From Sequoia sempervirens (taxonomy: Eukaryota; Streptophyta; Pinopsida; Cupressales; Cupressaceae), in the NCBI GenBank assembly GCA_007258455.2, contig VDFB02262690.1:186001-250000 (forward strand): a stretch of DNA of 64,000 bases, read 5' to 3'. Below are positions 44,838 to 54,600 of this stretch, one piece after another. The translations under genes and the position numbers were made by a program. Below the pieces are notes generated by a model. The model saw only the letters and a program-made list of their open reading frames with translations, was not told the DNA's origin and did not search any database. The first letter of the stretch is position 1; each line of letters begins with the position of its first letter.

Positions 44838-47800
44838 ATGGCTAACAGAGAAGAGATAAAGTTGGAACAAACACTTTTTGAGACCGGGAATAGACTTGAC
44901 AAAGAATGTAAGTCAAGGGAAGATGAAAGGAATAATCTTCAAATATTGGAACAATGTTTGAGACAGGTGAAGCAGTCACCTTCTGAAATGATGCAGTTGG
45001 CATTATCACCGGCATTTCACCTTTTAGTTCAGCCCTATTGGCTGGGACACCCAAATGAAGAAATCAAGCTGCTGATTACTTCTTGCTTCATGGAGTTAAT
45101 GAGAATAATGGTTCCCATGACACCCTATGATGATGAAACCATGAAAATCATTCTGAATATGATTGTAGAAAGTTTCCAAGATCTTGATGAAACTGGAAGC
45201 AATCTATTTGCTAGAAAGGTTGCTATCTTAAAAACATTTTCAGATCTCTGGGTAAGTAACTTGCTGTTTGCCTTGGAAATGCATGATCAGATTTATCACT
45301 TGTTCCATTACCTCTTCATATCCACTTGGAGTGAGCAAGAAGAGGATGTTATTGCAGCTGTGAAGAAAATCCTTATTCTCACCATTAATGAGTTAGATGA
45401 AATTCCACCAAATGTCCAATCTCTCCTCTTGGACACATATGAGTGTAAAAAAAAGGATTCTCCTATTACTGCTATGCTGATCAAGGAATTATTTAATCAA
45501 TGTGAAGAGAAATTGAAGCCACTTTTGGAGAAGTCTGAACAAGATGCAAGAATATTTAGTGATCCTGATGATATAGATAATTCCAAAGAGTCTATACAAG
45601 GTCATATTGAAGATTTGGTAAAGAATGATTCTCTTCATGTTGCTGGCTCAACTTTTGAAGAAGTTCCACATGAAGAAATCAGTGACATACTTCCTCATGG
45701 TGAAGATAATGACGGTGAAGTTTTCAAAACAGCAAGCAATGAAGATTTTTCACTTCATTATGATGGTGACTTTGGGCTTGAGCAGAAAACTCGGTCTTTG
45801 GAGAGAAATGTTTTTGACGATATCAGTTTGAGGGATTTGGGACTTGACTTATTCAAAGAGTCATCACTACAAAGGGAGCATGATAAGTTTTTTCCTGTTG
45901 ATCATCTTAATCAACCCACTAGCATTTGGGATCCGGGTGTGTTGGCACCAACGTATGAAAGAGAACCTTTGTGGGACGAATTTCCCTTTGATCCTGATGA
46001 AGACCAAAGTTTCGTTTGCATCGCAAGCTATAAGGAGGGCACAAAAGGAAAAATTGTCTTTGATGAAGAAGCTTGCTCTGAAGAGTTCCATGGTGACCCT
46101 TTCGAGTTGGTTGCAGCCACCAAGGAGGATGTTGTTTCTTCTAAAACTTTCAGAACAACATTCGATGATTCTTCGTTCAAGTTAGGGGCTGCCATAGCCT
46201 TTGAACAAGAAGACCAAGTGGCTCTTGATGATGTAGAGTTTGAAGGTGTTACTAAACACAAATATGATTTTCCAATGCTTGAAGCTGATTGCAAACTTGG
46301 GGTCAAAGAATCTGTGAAGTATGATGTTTTTTTTGACAATGAGCACTCTCCACTAGTCAATGGCGAAGTTCATGAATGTTGGAGCAGCAATGAAGGCAGC
46401 AAAGACAAGGGACAAGGTGCTGATTTTCAGTTGCAGCCTATCAGCAGTTCATCATCTTTGAATTCTCATGATTGGGACAAACAATTCAAGGTGTCCATTG
46501 ACAAGGAAGTGCAAGCTTTATCCTTGTTTGATCACACACATAGCTTGGTTGAGGAATTGTACTGGAAGGCTCAGCTTGAAGAGAGACAAAGAGGAGTGAA
46601 AGATGAAGTTGCTCTTCCCAATCTGCAACTTATCAGAAACTCTTTGGTAACCTTGAAGTCCGAGTACATGCACTTGGTTGAAGATCGTGATTATGCCATT
46701 GAAGTTGCAAAGAAGACCATTTGTGCTTCTCAAGATAGAGTGAGAAAGATTGATGAACTTTCTCTGGAGCTTGGATCAACAAGAGCTACGCTAGAAGAAA
46801 CTCAAATGGCATTAATGGAAATAGAAAATCAGTTTGCTGATTTCAAAATTTTCACAAAGCAAGAGAATGCACATAAAGCCGAAGAAATCAAGCAAGTTTT
46901 TTGTGAGCTTGATAGTCTTCGAGAAGAGTTTGACCTTGAAGGTTTCACGAGAAGGACTGAAGTTACAAGTGCAGATTTAGATCAGCAAGATGGATGGAAT
47001 AACTTTTCAAATTTTGACAATTCTCTCTTTGAAGAAGGTGATGAAGGAGATTATGGCAATCCTCTCTATGTGATGGAAGATGAAACAAAGAATGAGACTG
47101 AGTATGGTTTCCAGTGCTTGGATGCTTTGATCTCATTCCATGTGGATGTGCCACGTTTGCTGATTAGTCATGAATGCATAAGTGGGTTTGAGGATGGAGG
47201 TTCTACATGGGAGGTGACGAAGCAAGGTAATTTCAACATCTATGACATCAAGGTGTTGATGAGACAAGTCTTGGTGGCTGTTGGTAACTTCATTACAGCA
47301 GCAACGAGTGAAGATTTCAGACCTACTACTCAGGGGAAATGGGAAAAAGGTGAACTAGACTTTGGTGGGTGCACTCTTGACAATCCATCCCTTGGGTGGA
47401 ATGATGTTTGGAATCATATTGATCAGTTTTGGGAGCTGAATTTGAAGCCACTCTATGTTTCATACTCCCTTAATGTGGAAGCTTTCATGGTTAAGCTTCA
47501 AGGATTTACTAGATGGGGCATCAGTTTCGTGAGAAGGCACTTGGTTCTCACTAGCACTTGGGAATGTGTAGAGATTTCTTTTCAGTGTGTTGAAAATCAC
47601 TTTCAGTTGGGTATCCATGCTGGGGATTCTCAACTTGGGTTGTTAAAATTTATTATTTATGGAAAAGACTTTTGGAGGGATAAGGATCAAATTTCTAGAT
47701 TTGTTGATGTTGTTCCCTTCTTTTCCAGCTACTTGATGGTTCCGTTTGTTCATCAACAAATGGATTGGAGAGAAATTTTGATTATGGGTTGGAGAGATCA

Positions 47801-48845
47801 ACGATCGGTAGTTCTTGGAAGTGACTTTCAGCTCAGACAAGGGCAGATTTTGAGACACGAGCTTGCTGGTTGGTGGCAGACCAGCCACCTTACTTATGGG
47901 GTTACTTTCATTCAGGAGAGTTGGTTCCTCACTCCTGATCAAAGAGATGGTAGTTCTCTCATGGAGATGAATCTAGTGTGTTTTCCAACCACCTTGGAGG
48001 TGTCACTTTGCAGCTCGATGGTCATCTCACATGCTCACGCTTGGGATTTGGAGTGGTGTTGTTGTTTTCCCTTGGGTAGGACTCGAGAATCAGATTGCAC
48101 TGCGCTGATCCTAGTCTTGATCAGCAGTAATTATTTGTTCCTTCACACTTTTCCTACCCTCCAAATTCATCTTATGATGGTTGATGATGTAAACTTTGAC
48201 AGTTTACTCTCAGTATTGATTCATGACAGCAGTAGCTCACATGCTTTGGTTCACCATTCGGAGACTCATGGGGTTGGAACTATGATTGTTTTCTGTAGTC
48301 TTCATGGTTGTGCCAGTATAATTCAGATGAGGCATGGTAGCTTTATGCGGAGACATGGGTATGAGTTTGTGGAGCTCTTGCAAAGGAATGCTTCCCTCCT
48401 TGCAAGAAGATTTGTAGAGGTCACACTTGCAGGCATGGTCCCGTTTGTTACCATGTGGAGGTATGGAGAGGAGTTCGATTTTGATTTGAATAGTCTATCT
48501 CTCCTATTGCTTAGAATGGTGATTGACAGTAGTATGGTTGATACTGTTAATTCGGGGGATCGTGGACATGAGATGTTGCATGATTTTGATTTCCTTCCTT
48601 TAAGATCTTTCAGTTTGAGAATCATAGATGGTAACACTTTGGAGTTACAAGGGGAGTCAGTGCAGCATTGGCATGATATTTTCATTAATGTGATCAGAGT
48701 GGTGCAGCATCGGCATGGTGGGTTTTTCCTGAGACGCATTTGGGAACCAGGGATCATACTTGTTGCGTATGGATTAATCTTCAAATTTCTGGAGTTGTGG
48801 TGGTATTGCTTGAGGACAAGCAATTTTGGGAAGGGCGGATTGTAA
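44838..48845 (+). CDS. Retrotransposon-borne PDS5-like fusion ORF, 1,335 aa
   Basis: ATG at 44,838 opens 1,335 codons without interruption, ending at a TAA (48,843-48,845) just inside the 3' LTR. Residues about 10-235 resemble the N-terminal HEAT-repeat region of plant PDS5, the cohesin regulator: 'GNRL' (17-20), 'VKQSPSEMMQLALSP' (44-58), 'EEIKLLITSCFMELMRI' (74-90), 'PYDDETMK' (96-103) and 'CEEKLKPLL' (222-230). Known PDS5 proteins read GNRL, QSPS-ALSP, SC-EI-RI and PY-D--MK at these places. Residues 235-560 are acidic and unordered. Residues 565-700 form a likely coiled coil ('RVRKIDELSLELGSTRATLE'). Residues 720-1,335 are Trp/His/Phe-rich and match nothing I know. No introns, as expected after reverse transcription. 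A function, such as binding chromatin or replacing Gag, is conjecture. Confidence 0.85.
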   Translation: MANREEIKLEQTLFETGNRLDKECKSREDERNNLQILEQCLRQVKQSPSEMMQLALSPAFHLLVQPYWLGHPNEEIKLLITSCFMELMRIMVPMTPYDDETMKIILNMIVESFQDLDETGSNLFARKVAILKTFSDLWVSNLLFALEMHDQIYHLFHYLFISTWSEQEEDVIAAVKKILILTINELDEIPPNVQSLLLDTYECKKKDSPITAMLIKELFNQCEEKLKPLLEKSEQDARIFSDPDDIDNSKESIQGHIEDLVKNDSLHVAGSTFEEVPHEEISDILPHGEDNDGEVFKTASNEDFSLHYDGDFGLEQKTRSLERNVFDDISLRDLGLDLFKESSLQREHDKFFPVDHLNQPTSIWDPGVLAPTYEREPLWDEFPFDPDEDQSFVCIASYKEGTKGKIVFDEEACSEEFHGDPFELVAATKEDVVSSKTFRTTFDDSSFKLGAAIAFEQEDQVALDDVEFEGVTKHKYDFPMLEADCKLGVKESVKYDVFFDNEHSPLVNGEVHECWSSNEGSKDKGQGADFQLQPISSSSSLNSHDWDKQFKVSIDKEVQALSLFDHTHSLVEELYWKAQLEERQRGVKDEVALPNLQLIRNSLVTLKSEYMHLVEDRDYAIEVAKKTICASQDRVRKIDELSLELGSTRATLEETQMALMEIENQFADFKIFTKQENAHKAEEIKQVFCELDSLREEFDLEGFTRRTEVTSADLDQQDGWNNFSNFDNSLFEEGDEGDYGNPLYVMEDETKNETEYGFQCLDALISFHVDVPRLLISHECISGFEDGGSTWEVTKQGNFNIYDIKVLMRQVLVAVGNFITAATSEDFRPTTQGKWEKGELDFGGCTLDNPSLGWNDVWNHIDQFWELNLKPLYVSYSLNVEAFMVKLQGFTRWGISFVRRHLVLTSTWECVEISFQCVENHFQLGIHAGDSQLGLLKFIIYGKDFWRDKDQISRFVDVVPFFSSYLMVPFVHQQMDWREILIMGWRDQRSVVLGSDFQLRQGQILRHELAGWWQTSHLTYGVTFIQESWFLTPDQRDGSSLMEMNLVCFPTTLEVSLCSSMVISHAHAWDLEWCCCFPLGRTRESDCTALILVLISSNYLFLHTFPTLQIHLMMVDDVNFDSLLSVLIHDSSSSHALVHHSETHGVGTMIVFCSLHGCASIIQMRHGSFMRRHGYEFVELLQRNASLLARRFVEVTLAGMVPFVTMWRYGEEFDFDLNSLSLLLLRMVIDSSMVDTVNSGDRGHEMLHDFDFLPLRSFSLRIIDGNTLELQGESVQHWHDIFINVIRVVQHRHGGFFLRRIWEPGIILVAYGLIFKFLELWWYCLRTSNFGKGGL
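48828..48840 (+). other. Polypurine tract of the PDS5-bearing element
   Basis: 'gggaagggcggat' abuts the TGTAATG start of the 3' LTR. It lies inside the ORF and encodes its last residues (Gly-Lys-Gly-Gly-Leu). Replication signal and protein C-terminus therefore overlap. Confidence 0.75.
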
Positions 48846-50662
48846 TGTCCCCTTCTCAAACCTGATCTTTCTAGTGACCGTTGGCCTTTTCCTTGGGAAC
48901 CCGAAGGCTAGTCGGAAGATAAATTAGGGTTTCCTATTTTTGAGGAGGTCATTGCTCAAAGATGATGGATTCAATGGCGGATCCTTTCTGGGTTTTCAGA
49001 GGGCTTCGCAGTGGTGTGTTCATCTCGGCATTCTGAGCATTTTCCGGAATTTACTATTTTTAGTAAATTCTATTTTTAGCAGCTTTCCAGTTGAGTTCAG
49101 CTCGGTTGACTTCCTGCTTCAGTTTGGTCAGATGTTTTGCTCAGTATTGGCTTCAGGGCACATTCGGAAGGATAAGTTAAGTCATTTAATTAAAAAGTCA
49201 CGTTTTAATTATTATATTTTAACGTTGACCCTTGGCCTAGAGTTAATGACTTAAGGTTGTTTTAAAAAGGTGATCTTTTGAGGGTGGCGCCTCATTAAGG
49301 AATATTTTAATTATTACTAAAGTCTGAGCAAGCTTTGTTGGGCGCATTTATTAAAGTATGATATTTATTTAAAATATCAAATCTAAAGCTTTGAAGGAAA
49401 AGTACGCCCATCCTTGAGGAGATTGGGTTTTGACCTAAAAGCGGATTTTAGGGTTTTGAGAAGTCAACTGGAGAATTATAAAAAGGAGTCTTGGAGCATC
49501 ATTTGGTATCTTTTATCTACAGGAATGTTATGCTGCCGGATTGGCTTTGGGATTGCTTCGAGGAATGAAGGCCTCCTAGCTTGGGCATTGCTTCTCGCTT
49601 GAAAGACAGCGACTAGTGGTGATTTAGTCTAGTTTGTGAGTTACATTTAGTTTATGCATTGTAATCAGCTTATCGCATGGTTAGATCTGATTTGCATATT
49701 AGTGGTTTTCAGCATTTTGCATTATTTGTTACAGCAGATTCATGTTTTTATTCATAAATCAAAAAAGACAAAAGTATTGCATCTGGGTATTAACCCATTC
49801 CCCTTGTTAAGGCTAGGCGCCATCATTCTCTAATTTGCAGATTTTTTAGAGAAGTATTTAATTTAATAGAGCAGATCGCCTTCCTTCTTGCAGCCGTACC
49901 ATTTGATTGCATTGGGTCTCGTGCATAATTAACTGTGGTTGTTTGGATCTGTTTCCTGTGTCTCATCTTAGGCGCCTCCATTGTTAGAGCTTATTGCATT
50001 TGGTTTCATGTTAATTGGGCAAGTTAAGAGAGAGATATGAGCAAAATAGTGAATTCCTTAGACTGCTGTTTTTAATTCAAGAGTGCAGATTTATCCAAAA
50101 ATCAGAGTTGTAATTTTGAGCATCGAAAGGTCTATTGTTTTGGCTCTTCTAACCATACTAAGAAGAGATCTTTTGATGTAATGTTAAGCTCTCAAATTTC
50201 TATGATTTCAGCAGGCAGATGAACATCCTTTGTAAAACTGACAGTAGTACTGGCAGTCATTTCATTCTTGTTCAAATCTGATTGTAATTCTCAAATTCAT
50301 TTAAGTTATTGTAATAGTTACAGCTCCGCCCTATGGTAGCTACTTTCCCAGCTTGGGTTAGCAAGCACATTCTGGGTGTCGAGTATTTCCAGTTTCAGCA
50401 TTTATTTCAAGCATTTAATTCTGTAATCACTCCGTCATATGGTCGCCCCTCACTCCGCCTTGGATTGGGTAGCACATACTTGACGTTGAGTTCCTTTCTG
50501 TATTTAGAGTAGAGATCCTCTGACCAATGCTCGCCATCATCGGCGCCATTCTGGTTAGAGTTGTTTTCTTGCACGTTTTGGTTTATTCTCTAACCTTAAC
50601 GGGTGCTCTGCTTTGTAATTTGTAAATTGAAAAAACGAAAAAAATTGGCTCGGAATATTTCA
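48841..50662 (+). repeat. 3' LTR of the PDS5-bearing element
   Basis: Pairs with 42,884-44,706. Its first five bases finish the ORF ('tg taa'). It is followed by the right target copy 'ctttg' and then by repeat H. Confidence 0.93.
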
Positions 50663-51910
50663 CTTTGGCTTGCAATTGCATGGAAACTTGAAATGACCAA
50701 CATTTTTGGAAGACAAATTAAAATATATGGCACTTTGTTGATTGCTCTATCGCTTTGAGAATTGAGGAGGAACCGGTAGTCAATGGATGATAGATCTTGT
50801 AAAATCCATTGAAATGGTGGCCTAGAGATTGTATGGAAACCATTTGTGTCAAAAACGAAACCATTGCATTAATGGTGAGATGGTGTTCCTCATCCTCTAT
50901 TGCTTAAAGTACAATTGAATTTGTGCCCTTAAGATGGATAACTATATTTGAGCGGGAAAATCCCCTTGGAGTAGTTGTGGCATCAAATTTGGTCACTAAT
51001 GGTGACCTAGGTCATGAAGAGAGGTAGGTGGAAGTGAATGGTACAAAATCAAGAATCTCGGATTTTTTAGGATACCTCATAACCCATACAACTTGTCGAG
51101 GATTTGAGATCAAGGATATGGCATACTTCATCCTCAAAGCAAAGAGATAAAGGTATCTTTGCATCTCCAACTCCAAAAGGATATGGAAAGTAAGTTATCT
51201 GGAGTTGCGGATAGAAGATACCAAGGAATTCATCCCCCAAGGCATACAAATAAAAATAGGTCTAAACTCACGAACCCGATAAAACAATACACTGGGATAT
51301 GTCAAAGTTCAGGAGTCAAGGGATAATTAATAACTCATGCCAAGTACCAAATTAGAGGTATTCTCGCATCTTTGACTCCAAAAAAGAGTATGAAGCGAAA
51401 TGTTGGAAATCGATGATTGGGGATACGGCAAAACTCATGCCACAAAGGATGCAGGTGAAGAGATGACTGAAACTTTGACTCCAAAAGGTAACTTGGTATA
51501 AAGGATCAAGGAGTAGGGAGTCCAAGGAAAAGCATGCCAATTGAGAAAAGTGCAAAATTCTAATAAGGACAAGGGAAAGAGCAGAGATTGGGAGGAAGGG
51601 ATGATGGGAAGGAAAATTTTGAAATATTGATAGGAATGGGGACAAATGCGAGGTTGGGAAAAAGGAATTCCTAGATGAGAAAGTTCAATATCTCGACAGG
51701 GACAAAGAAAAAGTTGGAGTTGAGAGGAAAGGCATACTAGGAAGGGAAACTCCACACTTAGAACATAAAACCTCCACACTTAGAACTTTTGGAACATTTG
51801 CAACTTCCAACACATGATAGGCACATGGGGATAATGGAGAACACAATACATGTGCAAACTTTGACCAAGGTAGACCCATTAGGAAACATCTCAAATCAAT
51901 TATCTATGAC

Positions 51911-52781
51911 GAAGAAAAATAAGGCCAAAATGCATAAGGGGGCTAGGATTCACACACAATTGGACACAATCAAATGGGTTGCCAACATTGGCTCTAGTTG
52001 GGGACATGTGTCTTTTGCAAGCACAGTGAAAATCAAACTCTCTAGGAGCAGACCACAAAAAGGGACACCGAGGGGACTAGACAACTTATGCTTCATCATG
52101 ACCAATAGAGGTCATGATTGCACGAAGACACACACAATATATACAAGACACGACACAAAATAAGGACACAATATATAAAAGGTGGGACCAACACTTACAA
52201 AAACACTTCTAATCCATAGTATCATGAACCAACAGCCTCACAAGATTTTTGGCCAAGCTCTTCAGGTAGTATGCACTATCACCATACCCCTCAACAAATT
52301 TATATGGCCTTGTGTCACATCCCTTACATTGAGACTATATGTTGGTTATGTATTTCAAATGCAATATAAGTAGCAAATAATTGCTTTCATGCGAATATGA
52401 CATTGAGAATGCAATGGTTGTTCTTTTTAACGTAACTGTAAGTTAACGATCTTTTATGGCAAGTGGAATTCTTGGTCATGTGAAATTGAATATGTACATG
52501 AGTTGATATTTAATAGCGAATTGATATAGCCGTTGAGAACGATCTAACCATCAACCTTGTCAGTGCATGCAAGATTGTTGACGCCACGAGAGAAAGGGAA
52601 ATATCGTCAGGGAGAGGATATGGTAACAAGGATCAATTTCATTGTCTTCCTCGAGTCGGTGAATGACAAAGTATCTAAGTCATAACTTGGCCATAAACAA
52701 TTCAATATAATTATTTATTGTATAAGTCAATATAAATATAAAAATAAATCTTTAATAATTTTAAAAGAGTTTCCCGCAAGA
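51911..52781. other. No recognisable feature
   Basis: The similarity to the second H copy has ended. Short frames at 51,789-52,163 and 52,182-52,373 show no known motif. AT-rich from about 52,690. Confidence 0.45.
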
Positions 52782-53836
52782 TCCATGAGAGGAGAGAAGA
52801 GTGGTGAGCAACGTTGTTGGAGAAAGATGGCGAGTGTTCCAAAAAGATGCTAGAAAAAGAGGAAGACAAACTGACTTGTGCATAAGATTCAGCGATGGAG
52901 TTCGCTGTAGGTTGGATGCAACCTAGAAGAGTAGTTCAACTACTCAACTCCACCATTGTGAGCCTACGCTTACAATCTTTCTACCCGACATGTTTAATGT
53001 AGGAGCATTTGACATATGGACTAGAGTCGAATGGATGCTGATTTGAAAATGATAAAATCAATATTATTATGAAGTGTAGAGGAGGTAAAGAGACATTTAA
53101 AAAATTGAAATGGACAAAATGTAAATTGCAGATGGGGAATATCAAGGGCCACGTAGGAGGAATGAAGGTGTTGCCAAAATAAAACAATGCACAGACAGTG
53201 AGCAGAAAAAGAGAGGCATGAACAACCAAAAGGGAGTGGCGTGCAGCCTGGAAGAAGAGGGTGAGCGTAGAGATTTGGGAAGAAAGATAGGCGCCTAGAA
53301 AGAGAGATCCCACACGCAGGAAGGGAGATCGAGGGCAGTGGGAACAAAAACATTAATTTATGTAGAGTAAAGCTCACACCAGCTGCACCACAGGGAGGAG
53401 CAAATAGAGGATGAAGGTAAATAAAACTAAGACCAGGTTTAACCACTAGATGCGAAGGGGAGCGACAACCAAAAAGGAGACTGGGAAAAAGGAATAGAAA
53501 GGATAAAAATGCAGACCAAAATGAGGACTTGTGGGCTGCAAACAAGGGAAAATAGGAGTCCAATGAATCGCTCTTGTGAAAGAGAAAAAAATTAATAAAT
53601 AAATTGAAACCGCCAAGAAGACAATGAAAATTGAGATGCGGATGTGGACAATAAAATGATGTCACACTTGGTAACAAAAGGCAGCTGAAAATTAAATAGG
53701 AAAAAAGTAGATAAATGTGCAGATAGAGAGTGGAGGAAGAGAGTCGTGGCAGTAGGAGTAAGGGAAGATTTTTGTAATAAAATATTGCAGAATACAGATT
53801 GGTTTGTAAAATGGTGTCATAAGAGGAGATTTGTAA
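52782..53836 (+). repeat. Inverted truncated copy of G: LTR plus upstream flank
   Basis: 52,782-52,994 matches the flank at 32,720-32,930 and 52,995-53,836 matches LTR-B, both reverse-complemented. Similarity is high across both parts, so flank and LTR were copied as one unit. The LTR is cut about 840 bp in. At the break, 'tttgtaaaatggt' occurs twice about 27 bp apart (about 53,804 and 53,831). This copy has no copia insertion and shows the original 'catat' target (53,014-53,018 as 'atatg'). The minus-strand frame at 53,021-53,953 is a shadow. Confidence 0.82.
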
Positions 53837-54160
53837 AATGGTTTCTTTCTTCACTACCCATGTTGTATTGCAATTTTCCTTCTCTATCGCCTTTGTAGCA
53901 ATGTTGTTCCTCATCTTATCCTTTGCCCTTTGTTTCTTCTTACTATTGTACATAGAATTTTTGTCTAGTCTAGTAGCAATATCACTCTATTGTGTCGGCA
54001 CATGTCTTTCCTTTTGCTGATATCCATCTTGGACTTGCACTACTATTGCATCTGCATGGGCTGCTTTGTTCTCACATGGTGGTTGGATGAGTTCCATTAA
54101 ATGTTTGATATTGTGAGCAGGCAACTCATATTGATCTACATCAACACTATATCTACTTGA
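53837..54160. other. Junction region, nothing recognised
   Basis: A pyrimidine-rich stretch with a 60-codon frame (53,838-54,020) lacking family features. On the minus strand it may continue the decayed coding sequence that starts at 54,600, but stops are frequent. Confidence 0.4.
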
Positions 54161-54164
54161 AAAC

Positions 54165-54600
54165 GTGGATCGGCTGCAACATAGTCAATATATTCATCTT
54201 CTTCTTCCATGGAGTCATATCCTGATGCATTGTACTAATCATCCTCATCTTCAGAGTTCTCAGTATAATTTTTCTCATCTCTACTCATTAAGAGGGAATT
54301 TGGATTCTTGGGAACAGCAAGTTGACTTTTTTGCAATTCCAGCTCTACAAGAAGTTGTTCTTGTTCAAGGTGATACATGTTCTTTCTGTTGAACTTCTCG
54401 ATATGACATCTTGGGAGGAATAGGATATTGGCCGGCAATATGTTTCCACATCCTGATTTCTCATGCCAAAATTTTGTACATTGTAGGATATATCCCCATT
54501 CATCCTACCAAGAAGCATATGATTTATTTCTAGTTGAGCCTTCTGCAATTAAACTATTGCCATTTGTTTTTGTGCCTCCTTTCTGAGGTGATTTAGCAAT
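54165..54600 (-). pseudogene. Decayed minus-strand coding fragment, family unknown
   Basis: Two overlapping minus-strand frames (54,548 to 54,345 and 54,438 to 54,235) read as one protein-like stretch broken by a frameshift. It has a Gln/Glu/Leu helix ('QEQLLVELELQKSQLAVPKN') followed by an acidic tail ('ENSEDEDD' then, past a stop, 'DSMEEEDEYIDYVAADP'). The composition suggests a Gag or transposase N-terminus or a host regulatory protein. I cannot choose between these. Confidence 0.45.

Larger units (their letters stand above)
42884..50662 (+). mobile_element. LTR retrotransposon carrying a PDS5-like ORF
   Basis: 5' LTR 42,884-44,706 (1,823 bp), interior 44,707-48,840 and 3' LTR 48,841-50,662 (1,822 bp). 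The LTRs run TGTAATGTCC..ATATTTCA, with a perfect target duplication 'ctttg' at 42,879-42,883 and 50,663-50,667. The second H copy has a single 'ctttg' at 56,111-56,115. I see three substitutions and three 1-bp indels between the LTRs, so insertion was very recent. The interior lacks gag, protease, reverse transcriptase and integrase. It is almost filled by one 1,335-codon ORF whose N-terminus is a host PDS5 homologue. It must have been reverse-transcribed and integrated by enzymes from another element. The superfamily is not provable without pol. Confidence 0.93.
41909..51910. repeat. Dispersed repeat H, copy 1, split by an LTR element
   Basis: The pieces 41,909-42,883 and 50,663-51,910 together align in order with the uninterrupted copy at 55,249-57,400. 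Shared runs include 'gggcttccctagaggta', 'ggattaaa', 'gcaagatgtgggtat' and 'ggcttgcaattg'. No ends, primer site or protein is recognisable, so the class is unknown. The split lies exactly at the target duplication of the PDS5-bearing element. This copy has a private 43-bp tandem duplication at about 42,315-42,400. Confidence 0.8.

Noticed and set aside
44838..48845. Normal host PDS5 gene rather than retrotransposon cargo
   Set aside because: No introns, LTRs with target duplication on both sides, primer site upstream and polypurine tract within the 3' end of the ORF, and an empty paralogous site. All indicate retrotransposon cargo.
53021..53953. 310-codon minus-strand frame resembling the previous one
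   Set aside because: Same LTR strand in the inverted copy. It also runs past the LTR break into unrelated DNA.
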